Positions 1 through 6,055 of a stretch of DNA of 8,152 nucleotides are shown in pieces. Source of the stretch: Treponema sp. GTDB taxonomy: Bacteria; Spirochaetota; Spirochaetia; Treponematales; Breznakiellaceae. The notes under the pieces are model-generated. The model had not been told where the DNA came from, did no database searches, and saw nothing but the letters and a program-made list of their open reading frames with translations. The DNA is taken from the NCBI GenBank assembly GCA_031261385.1, contig JAISJS010000333.1:1-8152 (forward strand), written 5' to 3'. Each line of letters begins with the position of its first letter. Positions within the stretch are counted from its first letter, which is position 1. The position numbers and the translations under genes are program-made.

Positions 1-64
1 CGGTGGCAAAGGGTTTATCCAAATGATAATTTTTTTCAACTTTAATACCGTCAAGATCAGCCAT
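1..64 (-). CDS. lsrF: LsrF, N-terminal fragment: 3-hydroxy-2,4-pentadione-5-phosphate thiolase
   Basis: Only the first 21 codons lie in the window; the gene continues past base 1. The visible start, MADLDGIKVEKNYHLDKPFA, closely resembles the beginning of E. coli LsrF as I recall it (MADLDDIKDGKDF...). LsrF is a class I aldolase-fold thiolase that transfers an acetyl group from the ring-opened, isomerised phospho-AI-2 to CoA, giving acetyl-CoA and dihydroxyacetone phosphate in the cytoplasm. The start is supported by GGAGG (71-75 on the reverse strand) six bases before the ATG. Its place directly after lsrB matches the enteric order lsrACDBFG. The catalytic domain is outside the window, so identity rests on the N-terminus plus context. 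Whether lsrG follows cannot be seen. Confidence 0.85.
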   Translation of the reverse strand, partial: MADLDGIKVEKNYHLDKPFAT

Positions 65-70
65 CGTTAT

Positions 71-75
71 CCTCC
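71..75 (-). promoter_or_regulatory. Ribosome binding site of lsrF
   Basis: GGAGG read on the minus strand, six bases upstream of the lsrF ATG. It fixes the lsrF start and shows that the gene is set up for independent translation after the 135-bp gap from lsrB. Confidence 0.8.
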
Positions 76-80
76 ATTAA

Positions 81-177
81 ATAAAAACAAAGAAGAAGAG
101 AAACCGCAAAGGCGAATAAGGCGAATAAGTAAAGGAAAGTTCCTCTTCCCTTTTTCGCCTTCTGCGCCTTCGCGGTT
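81..177 (-). terminator. Possible partial terminator or mRNA-stabilising hairpin after lsrB
   Basis: Read in the direction of lsrB transcription, the 24-bp stem (177-102) is followed at 101-81 by a pyrimidine-rich, T-biased stretch with TTTGTTTTTAT. That resembles a Rho-independent terminator, but the T run is broken by C and G and is not immediate. Because lsrF follows in the same direction with its own ribosome site and no clear promoter, partial read-through with stabilisation of the upstream transporter mRNA is more likely than full termination. This is inference from structure alone. Confidence 0.4.
102..177. repeat. Long imperfect inverted repeat between lsrB and lsrF
   Basis: Arms 102-125 and 154-177 pair at 21 of 24 positions; mismatches are 108/171, 115/164 and 117/162. 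The left arm contains a 9-bp tandem duplication, AAGGCGAAT at 109-117 and 118-126. The 28-base middle contains a smaller self-complementary AGGAA/TTCCT at 133-144. The composition (AACCGC followed by AAGGCG units) resembles CGCAAAGG-type short repeats dispersed through many bacterial genomes. It may be a non-coding repeat that settled between two operon genes. No open reading frame of note lies within it. Confidence 0.75.
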
Positions 178-199
178 AAATTCCTAAACTCTCAAAAAA

Positions 200-1276
200 C
201 TAGAAATTATAGTTATCCATGTTTGCAAGGGTGAATATTGCCCGCTCGGGGAGCAGTACTACGCCGGAATTCGGGGCGGTATAGGCTGCGGGATCGAGTA
301 CGGTGTTGGGCAGCACTTCTACGGTTCCAAGTCCGGGGACTGCAATCTTGTCGCCAACGGTGATCTTGTTGCCGGAAGCCAGATAGTAGGCCAGGTAGCA
401 GCCAAGGGCGCCCTGCTGACCGGAATCCCACAGGCCCCAGCGTTCGGTAATGTTGGCCCGCGCATAGGATTTAATGGAATTGGGCGGGGCAAAACCGGTG
501 ATGGTCACCTTGCTCTTGTCATAGCCCAGGTTCTGAGCTGCCTGAAGCTGACCGGGAAGTGCGGTAGAATCGTTACAGATAATAAGATCAATGTTGGCAT
601 TTGCCTTGAGGATCGACTCGCCGGTGGTGATGGCAAGTTCGGCGTCCTGGTTTGAGTAGTAGTTGTCGGGGCGGACATTTACCCATTTGGGATATTTGGT
701 TTTGATGTACGCTTCACCGGCTACCCGCCAGGAATTCTGGTCAGCTACCGTTGCCTGGGAATAGTGCCATGCATAGCGGATAACGTCGGTATCGGGGTTC
801 TTGCCGCGGCTCTTGAGGGAATCGGTTCCCATATCAACAAGCATCTTGCCGAGTATGTCGGGAGTTCCCTGGGAGACCATGACAGCCCTGGCGTCGCCTG
901 AAACATCAGAGTCCCAGGTGGTGACCGCAAGACCGGCCTTGATTGCTTCTTTCATCACGGTGTCAAGCGCGGTGGCGTCCAGTGAAGAAACGCAGATACC
1001 GTCGGCGCCCTGACGGATCGCATTCCGGATGATCGTTACCTGATTCGCCACAGCGGCTTCAGGATTGCCGTCATATTTAACGGTGTATCCGTTGGCCCTG
1101 GCGTGAGCCTGGGCTCCGTCATTGGCGGATTCAAAGAACGCGTTGCCGCTGATTTTCGGCACAAAAACGATAGTGATGTCCCCTTTCGCCGGGCCGTCTT
1201 TCGAGCCGCCGGCGAACAGATGCACGGGCACCAGCAGAACTGCCAGTACCAGTAGAACTACTGCGATTTTTTTCAT
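200..1276 (-). CDS. lsrB: LsrB, periplasmic autoinducer-2 binding protein of the ABC importer
   Basis: A 358-residue periplasmic binding protein with a signal peptide (MKKIA, hydrophobic residues 4-21, likely cut after A22 in LFA-GGS). No lipobox cysteine is present, so it should be soluble in the periplasm. It aligns along its length with E. coli LsrB as I recall it: VPKISG, TWDSD, QGTPDILGKMLVDM, TVADQNSW, ALPGQLQAAQNL, GLWDSGQQG and the closing VVLLPERAIF. Of six residues known to contact AI-2 in LsrB (K35, D116, D166, Q167, P220, A222), four are kept as K41, D122, D179 and Q180; the last two become N235 and S237. An AAGGAG-type ribosome site lies just upstream. It hands ligand to LsrC/LsrD. 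AI-2 is the likely ligand because the rest of the lsr set surrounds it, but the two substitutions leave some doubt about affinity. Confidence 0.93.
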   Translation of the reverse strand: MKKIAVVLLVLAVLLVPVHLFAGGSKDGPAKGDITIVFVPKISGNAFFESANDGAQAHARANGYTVKYDGNPEAAVANQVTIIRNAIRQGADGICVSSLDATALDTVMKEAIKAGLAVTTWDSDVSGDARAVMVSQGTPDILGKMLVDMGTDSLKSRGKNPDTDVIRYAWHYSQATVADQNSWRVAGEAYIKTKYPKWVNVRPDNYYSNQDAELAITTGESILKANANIDLIICNDSTALPGQLQAAQNLGYDKSKVTITGFAPPNSIKSYARANITERWGLWDSGQQGALGCYLAYYLASGNKITVGDKIAVPGLGTVEVLPNTVLDPAAYTAPNSGVVLLPERAIFTLANMDNYNF

Positions 1277-1292
1277 TTCCTTCTCCTTGCCA

Positions 1293-1335
1293 GGGTTTTA
1301 CCCCTTTAATATTTAACCCGGTTTTACAAACCGGG
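1293..1335 (-). promoter_or_regulatory. Hairpins at the lsrD stop codon and in the lsrD-lsrB gap
   Basis: A perfect 8-bp inverted repeat (CCCGGTTT at 1317-1324, AAACCGGG at 1328-1335, 3-base loop) covers the last lsrD codons and its stop. A second small stem (GGGT at 1293-1296, ACCC at 1300-1303) sits between it and the lsrB ribosome site. Neither is followed by a T run on the minus strand, so termination is unlikely. Stem-loops before binding-protein genes are known in other ABC importer operons to protect or process mRNA and raise receptor level; such a role here is inference. Confidence 0.5.
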
Positions 1336-2340
1336 CGTGATCCCTTTTTCAATCGTGCGGCGGCGGAAAAACCGCATCGGGAATACCGAAGAAATGCCCC
1401 GCATACCCACCGCAACAATCAGCAATATCCCGACGGGAATATCCAGGTACTGGGTATTCACTCCGCTCATCGAAAGCCCAAGGCGCATCACCCCGATAGC
1501 CAGAGCGGCAAGGGCGGTTCCCGGAATAGTTCCCTTGCCGCCAAGAATGGACGTTCCTCCCAATACCACCGCCGTAATGATCGGCAGCGTCAGTTCCTTG
1601 CCAAAGTCAGCTTTGGCGGTACCGAGGTAGGACGTAAGAATGATCCCCGCAATTGACGCCCCGATACCGGAAAGGCCGTAGGTACTCATAATGATAACGC
1701 GGCTGTTGATCCCTGAATATTCGGCGGCATTCTGGTTGATTCCGCAGAGGTAAATATAGCGCCCGTACTTTGTCCGGTGCAGTATGACATAGGTGATAAG
1801 GGTCAAAACAGCAAAAATGAAAAGCTGAAACGGAATGCCCTGAATGGTAAACGTCGTAAAGGCGGTAAATGAATTCGGAAAATTGCTGATGCCTTTGTAC
1901 GCTTCCACCTTTGCTATCTTGGTAAAGGTCAGGGCCAGGCCGGTATAAAGAAAGGACCCTCCGAGCGTTACGACCATCGGCGGCACACGCGCATACGCCA
2001 CAAGGAAGCCGCTGAAGAGCCCGCAGATCATGCTGACGATAATGGCCGAAAAACAGGCAACCCAGATATTAAAGCCAAACTGCTGCCACAATATCCCGAT
2101 GACTATTGAGGTAAGGCCCACGATGGAGCCCGCCTGTATATCCATGCCGCCGGTAATCAAAACAAACGTAACAAAAAGGCTGATGACGCACATCGGCATA
2201 AAGTCATTGATGCTGCCAAAGAGCACATTAAAACGCAGGAAACGCGGGTTGATTGCGCCAAACACAATAACTTCCAGCAAAATGAGCAATACGAGGAACA
2301 TTTCCCAGCGCAAGAATTTGCGATACCAGTTTTCTTTCAT
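1324..2340 (-). CDS. lsrD: LsrD, AI-2 ABC importer permease subunit
   Basis: A 338-residue integral membrane protein of the branched-chain/ribose-type permease family. Hydrophobic segments are dense throughout (for example residues 12-29, 48-63, 72-86, 92-117, 170-187, 218-238, 254-288 and 300-316). The cytoplasmic coupling motif appears as G200-x4-A205-x4-G210-I. A conserved block, ITAVVLGGTSILGGKGTIPGT (255-275), matches the E. coli LsrD counterpart, as does the early FGAINPRFL. It pairs with LsrC to form the channel that takes AI-2 from LsrB, driven by LsrA. The ATG sits in an ATGA overlap with the lsrC stop, with AAGGAG about ten bases upstream, suggesting coupled translation and matched subunit amounts. 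E. coli LsrD is about 330 residues, so the length is normal. Confidence 0.93.
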   Translation of the reverse strand: MKENWYRKFLRWEMFLVLLILLEVIVFGAINPRFLRFNVLFGSINDFMPMCVISLFVTFVLITGGMDIQAGSIVGLTSIVIGILWQQFGFNIWVACFSAIIVSMICGLFSGFLVAYARVPPMVVTLGGSFLYTGLALTFTKIAKVEAYKGISNFPNSFTAFTTFTIQGIPFQLFIFAVLTLITYVILHRTKYGRYIYLCGINQNAAEYSGINSRVIIMSTYGLSGIGASIAGIILTSYLGTAKADFGKELTLPIITAVVLGGTSILGGKGTIPGTALAALAIGVMRLGLSMSGVNTQYLDIPVGILLIVAVGMRGISSVFPMRFFRRRTIEKGITPGL

Positions 2341-3365
2341 TCTTTACCGGCTCCTTTGAGGACCGGACTTTCGGCAGCGGCAGTCTTGGCGTTTAAACGC
2401 TGACGGCGGGCATGTTCAATGGAACGGTGCTGCAGAAGGGCGTCCGCGACAACAATCGCCACCAAAAGAATACCAGTAATGGTGTTGTCATCGTAGGAAG
2501 AATTGAGGAATACCAAAATGCGCCCGATGGACGCCATGATGATCGCGCCGATGGACGCCCCGATAAGGGATCCTACGCCGCCTGAAAGGCTTACCCCGCC
2601 GAGTACACAGGCGGCAATGGCCTTCATCTCGTAACCGCTGCCTGCCATCGGCGTTACAAAACCAATGCGGCTTACAAACATGAGCCCCGCAATCGAGGTG
2701 AAAAGACCGCTGAACACAAAGGCGAGAATTTTAACCCGCCGCACCGGTATTCCGATGAACGTGGCGCAGGTAATGTTATCGCCTACTGCGGCAAAGTAAC
2801 GGCCGTAGCGTAACCGTGACATGACAAGAAAACCTGCTATAGCTACCGCAAGGGCGCTCCAGTAAAAAATCGTTATACCCATAAAGGAAACCTGGGACAG
2901 GGCCTTAAAGTTTTGGGGAACATTTTCTACCCAGCGGCCGCCGGTATACACATAGATAAGTCCCCGTATGATACCGTTCGTTCCCAGGGTCATAATGATA
3001 GAAGGGATACGCAGGTACATAAGGCCCAGCCCGTTAACCGTCCCGCACACCAGACCGATGATCACTGCGGCAAGAACCGCCTGACCCCAGGGAGCGCCGT
3101 CGCGTATCATCGAAGCGGAAACCGCAGCTGTTAGTCCCATGACGGCCCCGACGGAAACATCAATTTCGCCGGTGATGATCACAAAGGAGGCGCCGATGGC
3201 CAGCATGGCAAAAACCACGCTGGCATTAAGGGTAAGGAGCAGATTTTCTCCTGAAAGAAAATCGTGGTTGACGAGCCCCACCAGCAGAAACAGTGCAATA
3301 ACAAATGAGAGGGAAGTCATTTCCCTGGCTTTAAAAACCGAACGAAAAACCTTACCTGGATTCAT
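2337..3365 (-). CDS. lsrC: LsrC, AI-2 ABC importer permease subunit
   Basis: From the ATG at 3365 the protein has 342 residues, the same as E. coli LsrC as I recall it. It is a polytopic inner-membrane permease with a coupling region G195-DNITC-A201-TFI-G205-I. A strongly conserved EMKAIAACVLGGVSL stretch (246-260) is nearly identical to E. coli. A basic, alanine-rich cytoplasmic tail ends the protein (319-342). A GTG seven codons upstream (3386) is in frame, but it lacks a ribosome site and would deepen the overlap with lsrA; a GGGGA lies eight bases before the ATG. The start overlaps the 3' end of lsrA by 14 bases and the stop overlaps lsrD by 4 bases, so lsrA-C-D form a tightly coupled unit. 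Confidence 0.92.
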   Translation of the reverse strand: MNPGKVFRSVFKAREMTSLSFVIALFLLVGLVNHDFLSGENLLLTLNASVVFAMLAIGASFVIITGEIDVSVGAVMGLTAAVSASMIRDGAPWGQAVLAAVIIGLVCGTVNGLGLMYLRIPSIIMTLGTNGIIRGLIYVYTGGRWVENVPQNFKALSQVSFMGITIFYWSALAVAIAGFLVMSRLRYGRYFAAVGDNITCATFIGIPVRRVKILAFVFSGLFTSIAGLMFVSRIGFVTPMAGSGYEMKAIAACVLGGVSLSGGVGSLIGASIGAIIMASIGRILVFLNSSYDDNTITGILLVAIVVADALLQHRSIEHARRQRLNAKTAAAESPVLKGAGKE

Positions 3366-4899
3366 GCCCGTCCCCGTTATAGACACCGAAAGAGGCGCTC
3401 ATCAGATTATCCTGGGTTATCTTATCCTTGCTGAACTCAGCCTTGATCGTTCCCTGGTACATGGCAACCGCCCGATCACTCAATTCTACGATTTCTTCTA
3501 TATCTGAAGAGATAAGCAGCACCGCTACTTTGTTTTCCCGCAGCTCGTTGATGATGGCGTAAATATCGCCGCGGGCGCCGGCGTCAATGCCGCGGGTAGG
3601 CTCATCCAGTATCACCAGCCGGGGAGTGGTAGAAAGGGCCCGTCCGATAACAACCTTCTGCTGATTGCCGCCCGAAAGGCTGCTCATCTCCTGGGACGGT
3701 CCGCTGGTTTTAATGCGAAATTCGGCGATGTATTTTTCTGTTACTTTGGCTTCATTTTTAAAATTGAGAAACATACCCTTGCGCAAACCCAACCAGGCGG
3801 AAGTCATATTACCGGCGATGGTGCTTATCCTGAAAATGCCGTTAAGGAAACGATCCTCGGGTACATAGTTAATACCTTTTTTGATAACTTCCCTTGTTTT
3901 AAAACCGGTGATGTTCTCGCCGTTGAGATAGGCCCTGCCGGACTTGACTATATCACGACCGTAGATAGTCATGGCAAGTTCGGTGCGGCCCGCGCCAACC
4001 ACGCCGCAGAGGCCGAGAATCTCACCGGGGAATATCTTGAGGTTTATGTCGGCAAAGCCGTAGCCCGAATAGTTTTGCAGTTCAAAAACCGGAATGGCTG
4101 CGCCGCTGCTTACTGCTTGCTGCGCCGCTGCTTGCTGCGCCGAATCCGGCTTTTCCCCGGCGCCTGGTGAGGCCGCAGGTTTCCGCTCGGCTGCATCGTC
4201 GGGGAGCAGACCCTTTACGAGCATTTCGTGGGTAAATTCTTCAACCTTGCCGTGGAGGGTGATAAGGCCATCCCGCATGATCGCCACATGGGTTGCGATC
4301 ATAAAAACTTCGTTGAGCCGGTGGGTTATATAAATCAGACTGATTTTTTTCTTTTTAAGATCCCCGATGATTTTAAAGAGTGAATTGACTTCATCAAAGG
4401 TAAGGGCGCTGGTTGGTTCATCAAGAAAAAGAATCTGCGCATCCCGAAGCAACCCCCGCAGTATTTCTACCAGCTGCTGTTCCGCAATGGAAAGCGTGCG
4501 GGCGCTTCGGGACAGGTCAAGGTTCCAGCCCAACTGCTGCACCAGTTCAATAAGCCGTTCATGGAGCACCGCCTTTTTTTCGTGGAAGCCCATGACCACA
4601 TTCTGTTCTACCGTCATGTTGGGAAAAAGCATCGGCTCCTGGGGCACAAGATAAACCCCTCGCTGGAGGGAAGCCTGGGGGCTGTTTGCATCCATGATCG
4701 TTCCGTTGATAAATATCTGTCCCTGATCGGGCCGGTAAATGCCCATAACACACTTTACCAGGGTACTCTTGCCGGCCCCGTTTCCGCCGATGAGGGCCAG
4801 AACCTCGCCGGGGTGCACATCCACATTGATACCCCGCAGGACCGCGTTATTGCCAAAGGATTTATACATTTCGTGAACCGAAAGCATCGGCTCAGGCAT
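3352..4899 (-). CDS. lsrA: LsrA, AI-2 ABC importer ATPase with two nucleotide-binding domains
   Basis: A 515-residue (E. coli about 511) tandem ATPase on the cytoplasmic face of the LsrC/LsrD channel. Domain 1: Walker A GGNGAGKST (38-46), Q87, relaxed signature LSIAEQQLVEI (136-146), Walker B ILFLDEPT (156-163), H193. Domain 2: degenerate Walker A GVVGAGRTE (299-307, Lys replaced by Arg), canonical signature LSGGNQQK (408-415), Walker B LVILDEPTRG (428-437), and serine in place of the switch histidine (ISSD). This one-active, one-degenerate pattern is normal for sugar-type importers. LVPQEPMLFP (84-93) also recalls E. coli LsrA. The linker (about 232-270) is Ala/Gln/Pro-rich low complexity and contains an in-frame duplication. 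The chosen ATG follows GGGAGG by four bases; the reading frame runs 28 codons further upstream, but that would start in or above the promoter. Confidence 0.93.
   Translation of the reverse strand: MPEPMLSVHEMYKSFGNNAVLRGINVDVHPGEVLALIGGNGAGKSTLVKCVMGIYRPDQGQIFINGTIMDANSPQASLQRGVYLVPQEPMLFPNMTVEQNVVMGFHEKKAVLHERLIELVQQLGWNLDLSRSARTLSIAEQQLVEILRGLLRDAQILFLDEPTSALTFDEVNSLFKIIGDLKKKKISLIYITHRLNEVFMIATHVAIMRDGLITLHGKVEEFTHEMLVKGLLPDDAAERKPAASPGAGEKPDSAQQAAAQQAVSSGAAIPVFELQNYSGYGFADINLKIFPGEILGLCGVVGAGRTELAMTIYGRDIVKSGRAYLNGENITGFKTREVIKKGINYVPEDRFLNGIFRISTIAGNMTSAWLGLRKGMFLNFKNEAKVTEKYIAEFRIKTSGPSQEMSSLSGGNQQKVVIGRALSTTPRLVILDEPTRGIDAGARGDIYAIINELRENKVAVLLISSDIEEIVELSDRAVAMYQGTIKAEFSKDKITQDNLMSASFGVYNGDGHESR
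4111..4140 (-). repeat. 15-bp tandem duplication in the LsrA linker
   Basis: Two adjacent 15-bp units (4126-4140 and 4111-4125 on the reverse strand) share 13 identical leading bases and encode AQQAA-AQQAV. Related GCTGCGCCGCTGCTT copies occur at 4097-4111 and 4119-4133 on the plus strand. The repeat keeps the frame and lies in the non-catalytic linker between the two ATPase domains, so copy-number variation would probably be tolerated. Confidence 0.8.
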
Positions 4900-4954
4900 A
4901 TCGCCTCCCCCCATCAAGCATTTGTTTACCCATCTAACTTTTGGTACTGTTGTA

Positions 4955-4983
4955 ACTATAAGGTATATTCGCGCTGCTGTCAA
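4955..4983 (-). promoter_or_regulatory. Promoter of the lsrACDBF operon
   Basis: On the minus strand a perfect -35 hexamer TTGACA (4983-4978) is separated by 17 bases from TATAGT (4960-4955). An A8 tract (4992-4985) directly above the -35 box sits where an UP element would. The predicted start of transcription is near 4948, leaving a leader of about 50 bases before the lsrA ATG at 4899. The near-consensus boxes suggest a strong promoter that needs a repressor to be kept off, in keeping with LsrR control. Confidence 0.75.
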
Positions 4984-5000
4984 CTTTTTTTTATTAAATC

Positions 5001-5012
5001 GACAAATCTGTC
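5001..5012. promoter_or_regulatory. Candidate operator dyad 1
   Basis: GACAAATCTGTC is a 12-bp near palindrome (5 of 6 pairs) placed just upstream of the lsrA promoter. Its core CAAATCTG recurs at 5055-5062, exactly 52 bp away. It is a candidate binding site for LsrR or another regulator; no binding motif was available for comparison. Confidence 0.35.
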
Positions 5013-5048
5013 TCTATGCACGCTTTTTATGAAGTATTTTATGATAAT

Positions 5049-5067
5049 AAAAGCCAAATCTGCTTTT
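5049..5067. promoter_or_regulatory. Candidate operator dyad 2
   Basis: AAAAGC (5049-5054) and GCTTTT (5062-5067) form a perfect 6-bp inverted repeat around a 7-base centre. The site includes the second CAAATCTG core (5055-5062). It lies just upstream of the predicted lsrR -35 box, mirroring dyad 1 near the lsrA promoter. Function as an operator is inferred from position and symmetry. Confidence 0.35.
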
Positions 5068-5072
5068 TTTTA

Positions 5073-5101
5073 TTTGCAAAATCCGGAATATCGAGTATAA
5101 T
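5073..5101 (+). promoter_or_regulatory. Promoter of lsrRK
   Basis: A consensus -10 box TATAAT (5096-5101) lies 17 bases downstream of TTTGCA (5073-5078), a 4-of-6 match to the -35 consensus. A T8 tract (5064-5071) abuts it upstream. The predicted transcript would start near 5108, only about 20 bases before the lsrR ATG. The -10 is ideal and the -35 weaker than that of the lsrA promoter. Confidence 0.65.
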
Positions 5102-5112
5102 TGTTTTAAAGG

Positions 5113-5126
5113 TGAATAATTGTTCA
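5113..5126. promoter_or_regulatory. Palindrome in the lsrR leader, candidate LsrR autoregulatory operator
   Basis: TGAATAATTGTTCA is symmetric at 12 of 14 bases (one non-matching pair). It lies between the predicted lsrR transcription start and its ATG, and overlaps the weak ribosome site AAAGGTGA (5108-5115). The TGAA-N6-TTCA form resembles operators of SorC-family repressors such as Bacillus DeoR as I remember them. A protein bound here would block initiation of lsrRK, fitting negative autoregulation. No second copy was seen near the lsrA promoter. Confidence 0.4.
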
Positions 5127-5127
5127 G

Positions 5128-6039
5128 ATGGACTTTGAAGAAGAACTGATGGCCAAGGCCGCCTGGTACTACTACCAGAAAGACATGACCCAGCAAAAAA
5201 TCTCCGAACTTCTCGGAATTTCCCGTATGCGGGTGATCCGTCTTTTGGACAAGTCCAAGGAAACCGGCCTGGTTCAGTTCAAAATCCGCGAGGGCAACGC
5301 CCGCCGCATCCAAATCGAAGAACAGCTTAAAGACCGGTACCGCCTTCAGGACTGCTTTATCATCCCCACCCCGGTGGAGGCAGACATCGGTACGGTCAAC
5401 GACGCCATTGCCGATGCGGCAGCCATGTACTTAAGTTCCCGGCTCCAGAGCAACGCCTTTGTCAACATCGGCTACGGCGATACGACGGGCAAAACCCTGA
5501 ACAACCTCGCCAAAATTACCGAGAACCCCATTTCGTTTATTTCCCTTACCGGCGGGGTCAGTATCTATCTTCCCAACGCCCGATCCAATGTGTTTAACGC
5601 CCGGCTCTTTTTGATACCTGCCCCGATGGTGGTGTCTTCCAAGGAGATGAAAGCCGCCATACGGGAAGAAAAATCGGTCATCGAAATAACCCGTATGGTA
5701 TCACTGGCGTCGTTTACCATCATCGGCATCGGGGGCATGAACGACGAGGCGACAATTTTGAAAACCGGCTCGCTGACCAGCGCCGATTTTCTCCATTTAA
5801 AAATGCAGGATGCGGTCGGGGATATACTGTGCCATTTTATCGACCGCCAGGGCCGGGTAATCCCCACCCCCTTTGAGGACCGGCTGGTGAGTACGCCGCT
5901 TGATGTGTTAAAATCCCTGCCCAATGTGATTGGGGTTGCCGCAGGCCGGAACAAGCAGGAGGCGATTCGCGGCGCATTGACGCTGGGCCTGATAGATATT
6001 TTGATTACCAATGAAGAAACAGCCGAACACCTATGCTAA
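5128..6039 (+). CDS. lsrR: LsrR, SorC-family phospho-AI-2-responsive repressor
   Basis: A 303-residue regulator (E. coli 317). An N-terminal helix-turn-helix (about 21-42, TQQKISELLGISRMRVIRLL) aligns with the E. coli sequence TQSEISDRLGLTRLKVSRLL. The C-terminal sugar-phosphate isomerase-like effector domain (about 60-303) shows GYGDTTGKTL (115-124), LTGGV (140-144), PAPMVVSS, GIGGMNDEATI, AVGDILCHF (229-237) and GVAAGRNKQEAI (269-280). In E. coli LsrR represses both its own operon and the transporter operon until phospho-AI-2 binds. The ATG at 5128 is preferred because EEELMAKAAWYYY aligns with the E. coli N-terminus; the ribosome site AAAGGTGA ends twelve bases upstream, which is long. M8 at 5149 is an alternative. 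lsrK follows after 16 bases, so the two are co-transcribed. Confidence 0.93.
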   Translation: MDFEEELMAKAAWYYYQKDMTQQKISELLGISRMRVIRLLDKSKETGLVQFKIREGNARRIQIEEQLKDRYRLQDCFIIPTPVEADIGTVNDAIADAAAMYLSSRLQSNAFVNIGYGDTTGKTLNNLAKITENPISFISLTGGVSIYLPNARSNVFNARLFLIPAPMVVSSKEMKAAIREEKSVIEITRMVSLASFTIIGIGGMNDEATILKTGSLTSADFLHLKMQDAVGDILCHFIDRQGRVIPTPFEDRLVSTPLDVLKSLPNVIGVAAGRNKQEAIRGALTLGLIDILITNEETAEHLC

Positions 6040-6043
6040 ATAA

Positions 6044-6048
6044 GGAGG
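6044..6048 (+). promoter_or_regulatory. Ribosome binding site of lsrK
   Basis: GGAGG within TAAGGAGGAA, seven bases before the lsrK ATG at 6056. It is close to the ideal anti-Shine-Dalgarno complement and stronger than the lsrR site, so kinase may be made at a higher rate than repressor from the shared mRNA. Confidence 0.8.
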
Positions 6049-6055
6049 AATCAAC

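Noticed and set aside
109..126. Short tandem AAGGCGAAT units as a CRISPR-like or regulatory iteron array
   Set aside because: There are only two 9-bp copies with no spacers, and they are better explained as part of the hairpin arm.
3366..3386. GTG start giving LsrC seven extra residues
   Set aside because: There is no Shine-Dalgarno before it, and the ATG at 3365 gives 342 residues, equal to E. coli LsrC.
200..4899. A generic ribose, rhamnose or xylose ABC importer instead of Lsr
   Set aside because: LsrB, LsrK and LsrR each resemble their E. coli namesakes end to end, and the gene order with adjacent lsrF and lsrK is specific to AI-2 systems.
4900..4983. Upstream extension of LsrA by 28 residues
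   Set aside because: The extra reading frame would begin at the -35 box of the lsrA promoter, has no ribosome site and does not resemble LsrA, whereas the ATG at 4899 follows GGGAGG.
4561..5100. 179-residue plus-strand reading frame across the start of lsrA and the control region
   Set aside because: It is antisense to the Walker A region of LsrA, crosses both promoters and lacks motifs; it is an accidental open frame.
5565..6011. 148-residue reading frame antisense to lsrR
   Set aside because: It mirrors conserved effector-domain codons of LsrR and shows no ribosome site or family resemblance.
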